The notes beneath the pieces are model-generated. The model had not been told where the DNA came from and did not search any database. It was given only the letters and a program-made list of their open reading frames with translations. The translations under genes and the position numbers were made by a program. From Mangrovibacillus cuniculi (GTDB lineage: Bacteria > Bacillota > Bacilli > Bacillales > R1DC41), in contig NZ_CP049742.1 in NCBI RefSeq assembly GCF_015482585.1, positions 1,849,277 through 1,913,276 on the forward strand: 64,000 nt of DNA, read 5' to 3'. Below are positions 17,966-28,877 of this stretch, one piece after another. Positions within the stretch are counted from its first letter, which is position 1. Each line of letters begins with the position of its first letter.

Positions 17966-19726
17966 TTATAGTACGCTCGCACGACCGTTATAAACGATTC
18001 CTCGTGGTGCGTTTACTGTGATCTCTTGACCTGTTTTTAATACAGAAGTTGCTTGGTCAGCACCTACGATAACAGGAACCCCTAAGTTAATTCCTACTAC
18101 GGCAGCATGACTTGTTAATCCGCCTTCTTCTGTGATGATTGCTGCACATTTCTCTAAAGCAGGCATCATGTCTTTGTCTGTTCCAACAGTTACTAGAATG
18201 TCACCAGTTTTTACTTGGCTGTTCGCTTCTTCAGCAGTTTTTGCCACTACTACGCGACCGTATGCAGAGCGACGACCTACACCTTGTGCTTTAAGAATGC
18301 TGTCACCAATTACATGGATTTTCATCATGTTTGTTGTACCAGACTCACCAACTGGTACTCCAGCTGTGATAATAATTGTATCACCTTGGCAAACTACATC
18401 TGTTTTTTCAGCTTGCTCAACAGCCATAGCTAACATTTCATCAGTAGTACTAGTTTCTTGTCCAACAGTTGGGTATACTCCCCAAACAAGTGCAAGACGA
18501 CGTGATACGGATTCATTAGCTGTTACAGCAATGATTGGAGCTTTAGGACGATACTTAGAAATCATACGAGCTGTATGACCGCTTTCTGTAGGTGTTACAA
18601 CAGCAGCAACGTTAAGATTTAACGCTGTGTGAGCAACAGATTGAGCTACTGCATCTGTTAAGCTTGGTTCAGTAGAACGGCTACGGTCTGAAAGCAGGTT
18701 TGTATGGTTCAAAGCTTGTTCCGCACGTGTTGCAATGCTAGACATTGTTGCTACGGATTCTAGAGGATATGAACCTGCTGCTGTTTCACCAGATAACATA
18801 ATTGCATCTGTACCATCAAAGATTGCGTTCGCTACGTCAGACGCTTCTGCACGAGTAGGACGAGGGTTACGTTGCATAGAATCTAACATTTGTGTAGCGG
18901 TGATTACTGGTTTACCTAATACGTTACACTTTTTGATAAGCATTTTTTGTACTAGAGGTACTTCTTCTGCTGGGATTTCTACTCCAAGATCTCCACGAGC
19001 TACCATTAAGCCGTCGGATACTTCTAAGATCTCATCGATGTTATCCACACCTTCTTGGTTTTCGATCTTAGGGATGATTTGAATATGAGTAGCATTGTTT
19101 TCTTCCAATAGTTGACGGATTTCCAACACGTCAGATGCACGGCGAACGAAAGATGCAGCAATGAAATCAACACCTTGCTCGATACCAAACTTGATATCAG
19201 CAGCGTCTTTTTCTGTAATACCAGGAAGTTTTACAGATACGCCTGGAACGTTAACACCTTTTTTGTTTTTAAGTGTTCCTGTGTTCATTACAAGTGTGTG
19301 GATTTCTCCGTTTGCTTTATCAATTTCTGTTACTTCAAGTCCAATTAGACCGTCATCAAGTAAGATTTTAGATCCTACTTCTACATCGTCAATTAAACCT
19401 TCATAAGAGATAGAGAACTTTTCAGGAGTTCCTTCCACTTCCGTCATTGATACGATTGTTTTCGTACCTGCAACAAGGTCAAATCCACCGTTTACCATGC
19501 TATGCGTACGGATTTCCGGTCCTTTTGTATCAAGAAGGATTGCAACGTTCTTACCCGTTGCTTTTGCAGCTTCACGGATGTTAATAATACGAGCACCATG
19601 CTCTTCGAAATCACCATGTGAGAAGTTTAAGCGTGTTACGTTTAACCCCGCTTCAAATAACTTTGTTAACATTTCAATGCTTTCACTAGCTGGTCCAATA
19701 GTACCGACAATCTTTGCTTTTCTCAT
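17966..19726 (-). CDS. pyk: Pyruvate kinase with C-terminal PEP-utilizer-like domain
   Basis: Transfers phosphate from PEP to ADP, the last glycolytic step. The 586-residue length reflects the extra C-terminal domain (about 475-586, with [20 protein letters not shown]) typical of Bacillus and Geobacillus enzymes. The N-terminal [10 protein letters not shown], the active-site signature [13 protein letters not shown], the RGDLGVEIP loop and the ATQMLDSM motif are intact. SD GGAGG precedes the ATG. It follows pfkA by 32 bases as pfkA-pyk, a co-regulated glycolytic pair. Confidence 0.97.
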   Translation of the reverse strand: MRKAKIVGTIGPASESIEMLTKLFEAGLNVTRLNFSHGDFEEHGARIINIREAAKATGKNVAILLDTKGPEIRTHSMVNGGFDLVAGTKTIVSMTEVEGTPEKFSISYEGLIDDVEVGSKILLDDGLIGLEVTEIDKANGEIHTLVMNTGTLKNKKGVNVPGVSVKLPGITEKDAADIKFGIEQGVDFIAASFVRRASDVLEIRQLLEENNATHIQIIPKIENQEGVDNIDEILEVSDGLMVARGDLGVEIPAEEVPLVQKMLIKKCNVLGKPVITATQMLDSMQRNPRPTRAEASDVANAIFDGTDAIMLSGETAAGSYPLESVATMSSIATRAEQALNHTNLLSDRSRSTEPSLTDAVAQSVAHTALNLNVAAVVTPTESGHTARMISKYRPKAPIIAVTANESVSRRLALVWGVYPTVGQETSTTDEMLAMAVEQAEKTDVVCQGDTIIITAGVPVGESGTTNMMKIHVIGDSILKAQGVGRRSAYGRVVVAKTAEEANSQVKTGDILVTVGTDKDMMPALEKCAAIITEEGGLTSHAAVVGINLGVPVIVGADQATSVLKTGQEITVNAPRGIVYNGRASVL

Positions 19727-19758
19727 TTATATTTCCTCCTCAAATTTACCCTCGTATA

Positions 19759-20727
<969 letters not shown>

Positions 20728-20810
20728 TCACCTCATTATGTATTCTCATGAGCATCTATTTAGAAGAAAACTCTTTATACACTTTTGTATTTAGTAAGTA
20801 CTTATGACCC

Positions 20811-20838
20811 ATTAAATAGAAATGTCGAAACTTATCAA
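20811..20838 (-). promoter_or_regulatory. Candidate pfkA promoter
   Basis: On the minus strand TTGATA (20833-20838), 16 bases, TTTAAT (20811-20816). A partial cre-like core TGAAAGCGTTTT lies further upstream at 20948. The 20722-21197 gap holds otherwise only the accA terminator. Confidence 0.4.
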
Positions 20839-21156
20839 AAAATGTAGTATGTTCGGGTCTTCACTAATATTTCTAAAATACCATGAAGCCCGCATCTTCT
20901 CAACTATTCTCGAAACATTGAACAAATAGACAAAATAGTCCGTCAAGTGAAAGCGTTTTACTTAGTATAAATTCCCAAATATTATCATGTGAAATATTTC
21001 ACAGATATTTTATATTATTTCTGTACATCATATTTAGTAAACTTAAAACTAGTCAAGCTTACCTGTTAGCTTATGAATAACTTTTCAAAAAGGCCCAGTT
21101 CCGTCCTTGATACGTTATGTTGCCGACATCAAGTTGTTGCAGATCTCTCAACAAAG

Positions 21157-21183
21157 AAAAGGCACATTTAGTATGTGCCTTTT
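21157..21183 (-). terminator. Terminator of accDA
   Basis: Arms AAAAGGCACAT/ATGTGCCTTTT around a short loop, 14 bases after the accA stop. Confidence 0.85.
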
Positions 21184-21197
21184 CTAGAATGTATATT

Positions 21198-22154
21198 CTA
21201 TTCGCTTTGATATGCACCGATCTTTTTGAATTTCTCGTAACGATGTTGTACAAGCTCTTGTTTTGACATGGAGATTAATTGAGCTAATGATGCACGAAGT
21301 ACTTCTCTCATATACTCCGCTTGTCTTTTAACATCCAAGTGCGCTCCACCGCGTACTTCTGGAATAATTTCATCAATAATTCCAAGTTGCTTTAAATCTG
21401 GAGCAGTGATCTTCATCGTTTCTGCAGCTACTTTTGCTTTTGATGCATCTTTCCATAAAATCGCTGCTGCGCCTTCTGGAGAGATGACGGAATACGTGGA
21501 GTTTTCCAACATATGCAAATGGTTTCCAACACCTAAGGCTAATGCTCCACCACTTCCTCCTTCACCAATAACAACACAGATGACAGGAATGGTCAGACCA
21601 GCCATTTCATACAAATTTCTTGCAATCGCTTCTGACTGTCCACGCTCTTCTGCAGCTTTACCCGGATATGCTCCCTTTGTATCAATAAAGCAGATAACAG
21701 GTCTATTAAATTTTTCCGCTTGTTTCATTAACCGAAGCGCTTTACGGTAACCTTCAGGATGCGGCATTCCGAAGTTACGTCTAATATTCTCTTTTGTGTC
21801 TTTACCACGCTGATGTCCAATAATTGTAACAGGTCTACCATCAAATCGTGCAATTCCACTCACTATTGCCTCGTCATCTCCGTACAAACGGTCACCATGT
21901 AATTCCACAAAATCTTCCATTAACAATTGAATATAATCAAGTGTAGTAGGACGTTCTGCGTGTCTTGCAACTTGTACCCTATCCCATGGTTTCATCGATG
22001 CATAAACTTCTTCTTGAAGCTTTGTTAATCTCTCTTCTAACCTCTTAATCTCTGCTGTGAGATCAACATCACTTTCCGAAGTAAAATGCTTTAATTCATC
22101 TATTTTTTGTTTTAATTCTATAATTGGCTTTTCATATTCTAATGTACTAACCAT
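21198..22154 (-). CDS. accA: Acetyl-CoA carboxylase carboxyltransferase subunit alpha
   Basis: With AccD forms the transferase that moves CO2 from carboxybiotin to acetyl-CoA, making malonyl-CoA for fatty acid synthesis. The 318-residue protein has an N-terminal helical region (about 1-50) and the crotonase-like carboxyltransferase fold, with [43 protein letters not shown] and [21 protein letters not shown] is inside the end of accD, and the start overlaps accD by 8 bases, so the subunits are translationally coupled. Ends at a strong terminator. Confidence 0.97.
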   Translation of the reverse strand: MVSTLEYEKPIIELKQKIDELKHFTSESDVDLTAEIKRLEERLTKLQEEVYASMKPWDRVQVARHAERPTTLDYIQLLMEDFVELHGDRLYGDDEAIVSGIARFDGRPVTIIGHQRGKDTKENIRRNFGMPHPEGYRKALRLMKQAEKFNRPVICFIDTKGAYPGKAAEERGQSEAIARNLYEMAGLTIPVICVVIGEGGSGGALALGVGNHLHMLENSTYSVISPEGAAAILWKDASKAKVAAETMKITAPDLKQLGIIDEIIPEVRGGAHLDVKRQAEYMREVLRASLAQLISMSKQELVQHRYEKFKKIGAYQSE

Positions 22155-23013
22155 GGTTTACTCCCCCTGTGTGCATGGATACTATATTAGAGATGGTCTC
22201 CTTTAATTCTGTCCTAGGAATAACCGCATCAAGTTGTCCATGTTTTAACAGAAATTCAGCCGTTTGAAAGTCCTCTGGTAATTCTTCTCGAACCGTTTGC
22301 TCGATAACACGACGACCAGCAAAACCAATCAATGCTCCTGGCTCAGCGAAATTCATATCACCTAAAGAAGCAAAACTTGCAGACACACCACCAGTAGTTG
22401 GATGAGTCATTATAGATATAAAGAGATTTCCTTTTTGGCCAAAAGATTGTAAGGCAACACTTGTTTTAGCCATCTGCATTAAAGATAAGACACCTTCTTG
22501 CATTCTAGCACCGCCGGAAGCAGTAAAAATAATAAAAGGTATAGATCTTTTTTCTGCTTCTTCTACAGCAAGTGTGATTTTCTCTCCAACAACAGAACCC
22601 ATACTTCCCATTCTAAATCGACTATCCATTACTGCAATCATCAAAGGGTTCCCACCTAATCTAGCTGAACCAACTACTACCGCTTCGTTAATACCTGTTT
22701 TTTGTTGGTCTTTTCGTACCTTGTCTTCATAATCAGGGAACCCTAAAGGATTGCTGGAGGTATAGTCTCCGTATAATTCTTCAAAGGAATGGGCATCTAC
22801 AAAAGAATCTATTCTTTCACGTGAAGACATCGGATGATGATAGCCACAGCTCAAACAAACCTTCTCGTTTTTCTTTAGTTCTTTAGAATACATAATTTTT
22901 TTACAAGAAGGGCATTTCGTCATAATACCTTCTGGAACATCGTGCTTAGCTGCTTCTGAAGGGATCGTAGCATATTTCTTTTTCTTAGATTTCACAAATA
23001 AATCTTTTAGCAC
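22147..23013 (-). CDS. accD: Acetyl-CoA carboxylase carboxyltransferase subunit beta
   Basis: Beta half of the carboxyltransferase. The 288-residue product has the N-terminal zinc ribbon CPSC...CLSC (about 34-56) followed by the crotonase-like domain with [28 protein letters not shown] and [16 protein letters not shown]. The start is GTG with SD AAGGAG 8 bases upstream. It lies upstream of and overlaps accA and follows the GntR regulator by about 110 bases. No FapR-type operator was seen in that gap. Confidence 0.96.
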   Translation of the reverse strand: MLKDLFVKSKKKKYATIPSEAAKHDVPEGIMTKCPSCKKIMYSKELKKNEKVCLSCGYHHPMSSRERIDSFVDAHSFEELYGDYTSSNPLGFPDYEDKVRKDQQKTGINEAVVVGSARLGGNPLMIAVMDSRFRMGSMGSVVGEKITLAVEEAEKRSIPFIIFTASGGARMQEGVLSLMQMAKTSVALQSFGQKGNLFISIMTHPTTGGVSASFASLGDMNFAEPGALIGFAGRRVIEQTVREELPEDFQTAEFLLKHGQLDAVIPRTELKETISNIVSMHTGGVNHG

Positions 23014-23125
23014 CTCTATTACTCCTTCCTTTTCGTAACGATTATCTATCTACTTTACAGAAGTTTTTGCTCAGTGTGTGTCAAAGCATGTCGAGGTGTT
23101 TTCGTCAAAATTCTCCAAACGAAAA

Positions 23126-23740
23126 TTAAACTAGTTGATCATATAATGCAAATACTCTAGCTGATTCCTTTTGATTAAGTGCATGCAATAGTTGGAGCAG
23201 TGTTTCTACACGTTCTTCCGTCAAAGACTTTTGTTGACCAACTTGTAATGCATAATCATATAAAATAGTCCAAATTCTAAATAGTAGTCTATTATCTGCT
23301 GTTTTTAAGATGTCACTAAATACATGATCAACATGTCCATAGCGATTGGAGCGAAGTAGTCTTTCTACTTCACTCAAATCAGTATGTTTATTTAGTATCA
23401 ATCGAAGAGCATTATGTTCTAAAAGTGTTTTCATCTCACTTAAGTCAGAAACAACATTCTCATCTTGTAAAATAAAAGTGCTTAAAAGACGAACAAGATG
23501 ATGATCACGAAAATCTCTTAAAAAAGTACCTTCACCTCTTCGTGTCTCAATTAAACCTAATAACTCTAAAGCACGTAGAGCCTCGCGGACAGATGATCTA
23601 CCAACTTCTAACCTGTCAGATAACTCTCTTTCGGAAGGTAATTTATCTCCGGCAACTAAGCCGTCTTTCGCGATCATATCTCGCAATTGATTTACAATAT
23701 CTAAGTAAACTTTATTCGTCCTCTCAAGCGCCACTTTCAC
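23126..23740 (-). CDS. FadR/GntR-family transcriptional regulator
   Basis: A two-domain repressor-type protein, about 204 residues from the GTG at 23740 (SD GGAAAG, 7 bases); a TTG at 23755 is an alternative. The N-terminal winged helix has LPSERELSDRLEVGRSSVRE and ALELLGLIETRRGEGTFL, a strong GntR signature. The C-terminal helical FCD-like domain (about 85-200) would bind a metabolite, but the ligand is not evident. Its start lies inside the end of the malic enzyme gene, upstream of accDA, so control of malate or fatty-acid carbon flow is a plausible inference. Confidence 0.85.
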   Translation of the reverse strand: MKVALERTNKVYLDIVNQLRDMIAKDGLVAGDKLPSERELSDRLEVGRSSVREALRALELLGLIETRRGEGTFLRDFRDHHLVRLLSTFILQDENVVSDLSEMKTLLEHNALRLILNKHTDLSEVERLLRSNRYGHVDHVFSDILKTADNRLLFRIWTILYDYALQVGQQKSLTEERVETLLQLLHALNQKESARVFALYDQLV

Positions 23741-24977
23741 TATCACTCTTTCCAATTAAAGATAAATTCATTGTTTTTTCTCGAATTTCTTCAGGATCTA
23801 CTTTTAATCTAGCAACCCCTGTTTCCATTGCTGCTTTAGCCACTGCCGCTGCTACTGCAGGTGCAACACGAGGATCAAAAGGTGCAGGAATTACATAATC
23901 CTCACTCAATTCTTCCGTGGTGATTAAGCTTGCTATTGCTTCTACAGCAGCCTGTTTCATTTTTTCATTGATATGCGTTGCACGAACATCTAGTGCTCCG
24001 CGGAAGATTCCTGGGAACGCTAGAACATTATTTACTTGGTTAGGAAAATCTGAACGTCCTGTTCCAATCACCTTTGCTCCTGCTTCTTTCGCTTCTTCTG
24101 GCATGATTTCTGGAACTGGGTTAGCCATAGCAAAAATAATGGCATCTTCTTTCATGGAAGCAACCATTTCTTTTGTAAGGGCACCAGCAACGGATACCCC
24201 AATAAAAACATCTGCATCTTGGATAACATCCGCAAGAGTACCATCAACTTTTGAACGATTTGTGTAAGTTGCCACTTCCGCTTTTGTTGCATTCATACCG
24301 GTTGGCCTACCTTCATAGATGGCACCTTTCGTGTCACACATAATAATATCTCTAACGCCATAACGATATAATAATTTGATAATAGCAATACCTGCAGCTC
24401 CTGCACCGTTAGCTACTACTTTAATTTCTGATAAGGATTTATCAACTAATTTTAAAGCGTTCATTAATCCAGCAACCGTCACGATAGCCGTACCGTGTTG
24501 ATCATCATGGAATATTGGTATATTCGTTTCCTTTTTAAGTCTCTCTTCAATCTCAAAGCAGTTAGGAGCAGCAATATCCTCTAAGTTAACGCCTCCGAAT
24601 GTTGGTTCTAATAATTTCACAGTACGGATAATCTCTTCTACATCCGTAGTGCCTAGACAGATCGGAAATGCATCTACACCAGCAAAACTCTTAAATAGAA
24701 CTGCTTTTCCCTCCATTACTGGAAGTGCTGCCTCAGGACCAATATTCCCTAATCCTAATACCGCTGTCCCATCAGAGACTACAGCAACCATATTTCCTTT
24801 CATTGTATATTCATATACAGATTCAGGCTTATCATGGATTGCTTTACAAGGTTCTGCAACACCAGGTGAATACGCTAAGCTTAAATCCTGCGCATTACGA
24901 ACTTCTACCTTTGATTTTGATTCTAGCTTTCCTCTGTTTACTCTGTGCATATGTAATGCTTCTTCACGTAATGACAT
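23724..24977 (-). CDS. NADP-dependent malic enzyme (YtsJ-like)
   Basis: Oxidatively decarboxylates malate to pyruvate. The start at 24977 is chosen for SD GGAG 8 bases upstream and agreement with the family, giving 417 residues. Catalytic Tyr in LAYSPGVAEPCK, Lys in FPICLGT-adjacent KSFAGVDAFP, metal-binding EDIAAPNCFEIE and HDDQHGTAI, and the Rossmann motif VVANGAGAAGIAI are present. This short form matches B. subtilis YtsJ. It is followed by an overlapping GntR regulator and lies about 90 bases downstream of dnaE. Confidence 0.94.
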   Translation of the reverse strand: MSLREEALHMHRVNRGKLESKSKVEVRNAQDLSLAYSPGVAEPCKAIHDKPESVYEYTMKGNMVAVVSDGTAVLGLGNIGPEAALPVMEGKAVLFKSFAGVDAFPICLGTTDVEEIIRTVKLLEPTFGGVNLEDIAAPNCFEIEERLKKETNIPIFHDDQHGTAIVTVAGLMNALKLVDKSLSEIKVVANGAGAAGIAIIKLLYRYGVRDIIMCDTKGAIYEGRPTGMNATKAEVATYTNRSKVDGTLADVIQDADVFIGVSVAGALTKEMVASMKEDAIIFAMANPVPEIMPEEAKEAGAKVIGTGRSDFPNQVNNVLAFPGIFRGALDVRATHINEKMKQAAVEAIASLITTEELSEDYVIPAPFDPRVAPAVAAAVAKAAMETGVARLKVDPEEIREKTMNLSLIGKSDSESGA

Positions 24978-25068
24978 GCAAGACACTCCATTCTGATACC
25001 TCTGAATTGGTCTGACCACACTTATACTTAGCATAAAGCATTAAGACCAAGTCGTAAAGTATTTCGAT

Positions 25069-26016
25069 TTATTTTACTACTACATTTTCATTTCCAATTA
25101 AGCTTCTTAATTGTTGAAGGAATGAGTCTTGTAAAGATACTCCGTTTTTCCACTCATATATCCTGCCATCAGACTCTTGTCTAATGTAGAGAGAATGGGG
25201 ACCTGTAAAAGAGTTGATAAGCTCTTTTACTTTCTCTTTCACAGAGGCATCATGTCCTCCCTTAATATTAATGTAAACACTTTCTTTGTCATCTTCAAGA
25301 ATATTTGTCAGTAAGTTTGCATCTTGCATAATAATTTGTTTCTTGTCATTTCTAGTTTCTACTTTTCCTTTAATCAAAAGTAGTTGTTGATCTGTTAAGT
25401 GCGTTCCAATTTTTTTATAAACATCAGGAAAAACAACCGCTTCCGCTTCAGAAAATTCGTCACTTATTCGAAGAAAAGCCATTTGATCTCCTTTTTTCGT
25501 TCGAATTCTCCTTACATCTACTACGTAGACCCCTGCGGTACCTGACCCTTCTTTTAGAACTGCTGACAATGATTTGGCACCTTTTTTCCTTAACCCCTTT
25601 GCGTACATTTTTATGGGATGATCAGAAAAATAAAATCCAAACACTTCTTTTTCATGTGCTAGTTTATGCATTAGAGGCATGGGCTCGACTGACAATACTT
25701 TCGGTTCAGGGATAAAAGTGTCGTCTCCTTCGAATAAGTCATCTTCAAAAGGTTGTACAAATTCTTTGTGTTCGTATGCAACATCGATCGTAGCAAGTAG
25801 TGTTGCTCTATTTAAATTGAATTCATCCAGTGCTCCCGATAATATTAGTGATTCTAGTGTTTTACGGTTAACTAATTTAGATGAAACCCTTAACACTAAG
25901 TCAAATATATTTTTATAAGGACCATCTTCTCTTTTAGATAGTATCTCTTTTAATGCTGAAGATGGCACTCCCTTTAATGCACCTAAACTATATCTCAACT
26001 TCCTCCCCTCTATCAT
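25069..26016 (-). CDS. dnaE: DnaE C-terminal fragment (HhH and OB-fold region)
   Basis: 315 residues that continue the upstream fragment after the frameshift. It has the helix-hairpin-helix (YSLGALKGVPSSALKEIL), FGFYFSDHPIKMY, and the OB-fold region (GTAGVYVVDVRRIRTKKGDQMAFLRISD). The apparent ATG at 26016 forms an ATGA overlap with the first frame's stop, but no good SD precedes it, so this is probably an internal Met codon rather than a real start. Confidence 0.85.
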   Translation of the reverse strand: MIEGRKLRYSLGALKGVPSSALKEILSKREDGPYKNIFDLVLRVSSKLVNRKTLESLILSGALDEFNLNRATLLATIDVAYEHKEFVQPFEDDLFEGDDTFIPEPKVLSVEPMPLMHKLAHEKEVFGFYFSDHPIKMYAKGLRKKGAKSLSAVLKEGSGTAGVYVVDVRRIRTKKGDQMAFLRISDEFSEAEAVVFPDVYKKIGTHLTDQQLLLIKGKVETRNDKKQIIMQDANLLTNILEDDKESVYINIKGGHDASVKEKVKELINSFTGPHSLYIRQESDGRIYEWKNGVSLQDSFLQQLRSLIGNENVVVK

Positions 26017-28385
26017 GAAAGGAAAATGACTTTTGTTGATAGAAGGGGAAGTATTGTTACATCTGATTCTTTAGCCTCCATAAGTAACATAGCTAATCTA
26101 TCTTGATTACCTATAGATGTAGTTAACAATACAGATAAAAACTCCAATGGAAAATGAGCTTTCGCATATGCAAGTTGATAAGAAATCATACTGTATGCTA
26201 CAGCGTGGCTTTTATTAAATCCATACTGTGCGAAACGGACGATTAAATCATATAATTGTATAGCCCTTTCTTGACTGTAGCCGTTGTTTACAGAACCTTG
26301 CACAAACTTTTGTCGTTGTTGTTGTAACACCTGTACGCTTTTTTTGGAAACAGCTCTTCTCAATAAATCCGCTTCTCCTAGTGTGAAACAAGCGACCTTG
26401 TGAGCAATTTGCATAATTTGTTCCTGGTACACAATAATTCCATACGTCTCTTGTAAAACTTCCTTCAATACTGGTTCATTTTCTTGATAGTTTTCTATCT
26501 TTTCTTTCCTTTTTTGATACAGAGGAATTTGCGCCATCGGACCAGGACGGTAAAGAGCGTTTACTGCTACTATATCCGAGAATTCAGTTGGTTTGATTAA
26601 TTGTAAAGCTTTCCTCATACCTTCCGATTCCAATTGAAAGACTCCTGTTGTGTCCCCTCTTTGTAAAAGCTTATACGTACGCTCATCTTCAAGTGGAAGC
26701 TCGTCCCAATTAATAGTTGTATTGGTCGTTTGTCTAATTAAGGATTGCATTCGTTCTAGTAAAGACAGGTTTCGTAACCCAAGGAAATCCATCTTTAGTA
26801 GTCCAATTGATTCTAGTATATCCATTGTAAACTGCGTAAGGGGAATGTCTTCACCGCCATGCAGTAACGGTACTTTCTCGACTAAAGGGAATGGAGAGAT
26901 AATAATTCCGGCTGCATGGGTAGAAGCATGTCTAGGAAGACCTTCAATTGTCTTTGCCACATGCCACATTTGTTGATTCTGATCTGTTTCTTGAATGAAA
27001 CTGCGTAGTTCCTTTGATTGCTGGTAAACGTCCTCTAATGTTGTTCCAGGTTTAGAAGGAATGAGTCTAGACCATTGTTCTAATTCTTTTGTAGAAAGGC
27101 CAAAGGTTCTCCCGGTATCTCTTATGGCAGCTTTAGCAGCTAATGTACCAAAAGTAACAATTTGGGCTACGTGTTTTTTTCCGTACTTATTTGCAACGTA
27201 TTCGATAACATCGTCTCGTCTATGATCTGGAAAATCTATATCTATGTCTGGTAAAGAAACTCGATCAGGGTTAAGGAACCTTTCAAACAGCAAACCATAT
27301 TTTAGTGGATCTACTTTTGTTATTTGCAGCAAATAGGCAACTAAAGAACCTGCAGCAGACCCTCGACCTGGTCCTGTGATAATTGAAGATTCTCTTGCAA
27401 ATTTCATGAAGTCCCATACGATTAAGAAATAGTCAACAAAGCCCATTTCTTCAATAATCTCTACTTCATAATTTAATCTCTCTTCATATTGTTTTTTGTC
27501 TGCTAAATTGATGGAACTCAACCGATCTCGACATAAATTTCTCAATAGATTCGATGGTGTCAGGTCATTATCAATAGGATACTTCGGTAAATAAGTTTTA
27601 GTTAGATCTATTTCTACTTCACATTTTTCTATAAAGTCCAGTAGGTTCTCTAAAAGTTCAGGAATATCGTAATAACCTTGTTCCCAATCTTGCTCCGTCC
27701 ACATGTGTTGGTCAGGAATTTGGTGCCATGCGTGCCGATCCGAAAGTTTCTCATTATCTCTAATGCAAGATAAAACAGAATGCGCGAGCTTCTCTTCTTC
27801 GTTCGTATAACGAACAATTGGTGTAGGAATAGTTGTAATATTTAATTCCTTGGCTAATGTTAGTATGCTTGTTCGAATGGAGTTATCTTTTTCTTCATCG
27901 TTCTTTGGTGGGACTCCAACAAAGAACGAAAACTCATTTGCTATCTTTTCAACAATTGCTCTTTCTACATGTTGATTTAGATGATTTATCATCAATCCAT
28001 TATTCGTTGGATCAACCAAAAGGAGACCTTCTTTATAAGCTGTTAACCAGTTTAATGGCAAACCTTTAGATGAGATTGTTTGAAGGGCACTAGAAATTTT
28101 CAGTAAATTCTCGTAACCTCTATTGTTTTCAGCAAAAAGTAACGTAGAAGCAGAGAATTCTTCTGTCCATTGCACTGTTGCCCGCATACCTATTAAAGGT
28201 TTAATAGTTGCTTCTTTACAAGCTTTATAAAAGGGAATTACACCGCTTAACACACCTTCATCAGCTATTGCCGCGGCCTTTATTCCATGATGTTTGTAGT
28301 GATCTATCAATGTCGGAATGGTTATGGTACTAGACAAGAGACTGTAGGAAGTCTGGAGGTCTAGTACAGTTCCTTTAAATGCCAT
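26013..28385 (-). CDS. dnaE: DnaE N-terminal fragment (PHP and polymerase domains)
   Basis: 790 residues from the ATG at 28385, which has SD AAAGGGGG 7 bases upstream; an in-frame ATG at 28403 lacks one. It contains a degenerate PHP domain (about 1-210), the GPGRGSAAGSLVAYLL segment, the catalytic PDIDIDFPDHRRDDV with its Asp triad, and the C-family polymerase fingers (GLPRHASTHAAGI, ALYRPGPMAQIP, GFNKSHAVAYSM). The last ten or so residues (LLSTKVIFLS) are out of frame. In Bacillus, DnaE extends RNA primers at the replication fork beside PolC. Confidence 0.85.
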   Translation of the reverse strand: MAFKGTVLDLQTSYSLLSSTITIPTLIDHYKHHGIKAAAIADEGVLSGVIPFYKACKEATIKPLIGMRATVQWTEEFSASTLLFAENNRGYENLLKISSALQTISSKGLPLNWLTAYKEGLLLVDPTNNGLMINHLNQHVERAIVEKIANEFSFFVGVPPKNDEEKDNSIRTSILTLAKELNITTIPTPIVRYTNEEEKLAHSVLSCIRDNEKLSDRHAWHQIPDQHMWTEQDWEQGYYDIPELLENLLDFIEKCEVEIDLTKTYLPKYPIDNDLTPSNLLRNLCRDRLSSINLADKKQYEERLNYEVEIIEEMGFVDYFLIVWDFMKFARESSIITGPGRGSAAGSLVAYLLQITKVDPLKYGLLFERFLNPDRVSLPDIDIDFPDHRRDDVIEYVANKYGKKHVAQIVTFGTLAAKAAIRDTGRTFGLSTKELEQWSRLIPSKPGTTLEDVYQQSKELRSFIQETDQNQQMWHVAKTIEGLPRHASTHAAGIIISPFPLVEKVPLLHGGEDIPLTQFTMDILESIGLLKMDFLGLRNLSLLERMQSLIRQTTNTTINWDELPLEDERTYKLLQRGDTTGVFQLESEGMRKALQLIKPTEFSDIVAVNALYRPGPMAQIPLYQKRKEKIENYQENEPVLKEVLQETYGIIVYQEQIMQIAHKVACFTLGEADLLRRAVSKKSVQVLQQQRQKFVQGSVNNGYSQERAIQLYDLIVRFAQYGFNKSHAVAYSMISYQLAYAKAHFPLEFLSVLLTTSIGNQDRLAMLLMEAKESDVTILPLLSTKVIFLS

Positions 28386-28477
28386 AAGACTTCCCCCTTT
28401 CATATAATTCTAGTATATCACCTTATGCAAGAAATACTTCGAACTTCTCCTTCTGTTTTATAAGTTGGGACAAGTTT

Positions 28478-28506
28478 TCATAACTGTAGACATTAGACCA
28501 TATAAT
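28478..28506 (+). promoter_or_regulatory. Predicted sigma-E promoter of ytrHI
   Basis: TCATAAC (28478-28484), 14 bases, CATATAAT (28499-28506) matches the Bacillus sigma-E consensus (KMATATT-N14-CATACAAT) at 5 of 7 and 7 of 8 positions with ideal spacing, 32 bases before ytrH. ytrHI are known sigma-E genes in B. subtilis. Confidence 0.65.
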
Positions 28507-28538
28507 GAATCAATTAGAAGACTAAATGAGGTGATAGG

Positions 28539-28877
28539 ATGAGCGCATCAGAGGGGTTTTTCCCTGCATTTTTTTATAGTTTTTTTATTGCTCTAGGGGT
28601 TTTAATTGGAGGGGTTTTATTAGGTGGCTTAGCTGCGTATTTATTAGGAGATCCTCCGTTAACAGAGATGGGACGGTTAGTGTCTAAGCTTCGTATATGG
28701 GCGATTATCGCTGCTATTGGTGGCACGTTTGATACTTTGTATAGTTTCGAGCGAGGTTTCTTACAAGGGGAAACGATTGATTTGTTTAAGCAATTTTTAT
28801 TAATTTTGTCAGCAATGGGTGGAGCGCAAGTTGCAAATCAATTGTTCACTTGGTGGCTACAGGAGCATATCTCATGA
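28539..28877 (+). CDS. ytrH: Sporulation membrane protein YtrH
   Basis: A 112-residue membrane protein with three helices (about 8-36, 48-64, 84-106), Gly-rich in the first (IALGVLIGGVLLGGLAAYLLG). It matches YtrH, a forespore-envelope protein made in the mother cell and needed for efficient sporulation in Bacillus. SD GAGGTG precedes the ATG, and a sigma-E promoter is predicted upstream. The stop overlaps the ytrI start (ATGA). Divergent from dnaE, as in B. subtilis. Confidence 0.88.
   Translation: MSASEGFFPAFFYSFFIALGVLIGGVLLGGLAAYLLGDPPLTEMGRLVSKLRIWAIIAAIGGTFDTLYSFERGFLQGETIDLFKQFLLILSAMGGAQVANQLFTWWLQEHIS

Larger units (their letters stand above)
25069..28385 (-). pseudogene. dnaE: dnaE, DNA polymerase III alpha subunit, split by a one-base frameshift
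   Basis: The two adjacent reading frames together make a normal DnaE of about 1105 residues with no missing domain. The break is at the minus-strand C4 run at 26045-26048: with a fifth C the reading becomes ILPPSINKSHFPF-MIEG and continues without loss into the second frame, exactly the family sequence at this point. Since DnaE is essential in B. subtilis, a sequencing or assembly error in a homopolymer is the most likely cause; a real mutation or a split functional protein is less likely. Confidence 0.85.

Noticed and set aside
21071-21253. Minus-strand frame overlapping the end of accA
   Set aside because: Overlaps accA in another frame and the accDA terminator.
23014-23125. Possible FapR operator before accD
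   Set aside because: No sequence close to ATTAGTACCTG-type palindrome was found.
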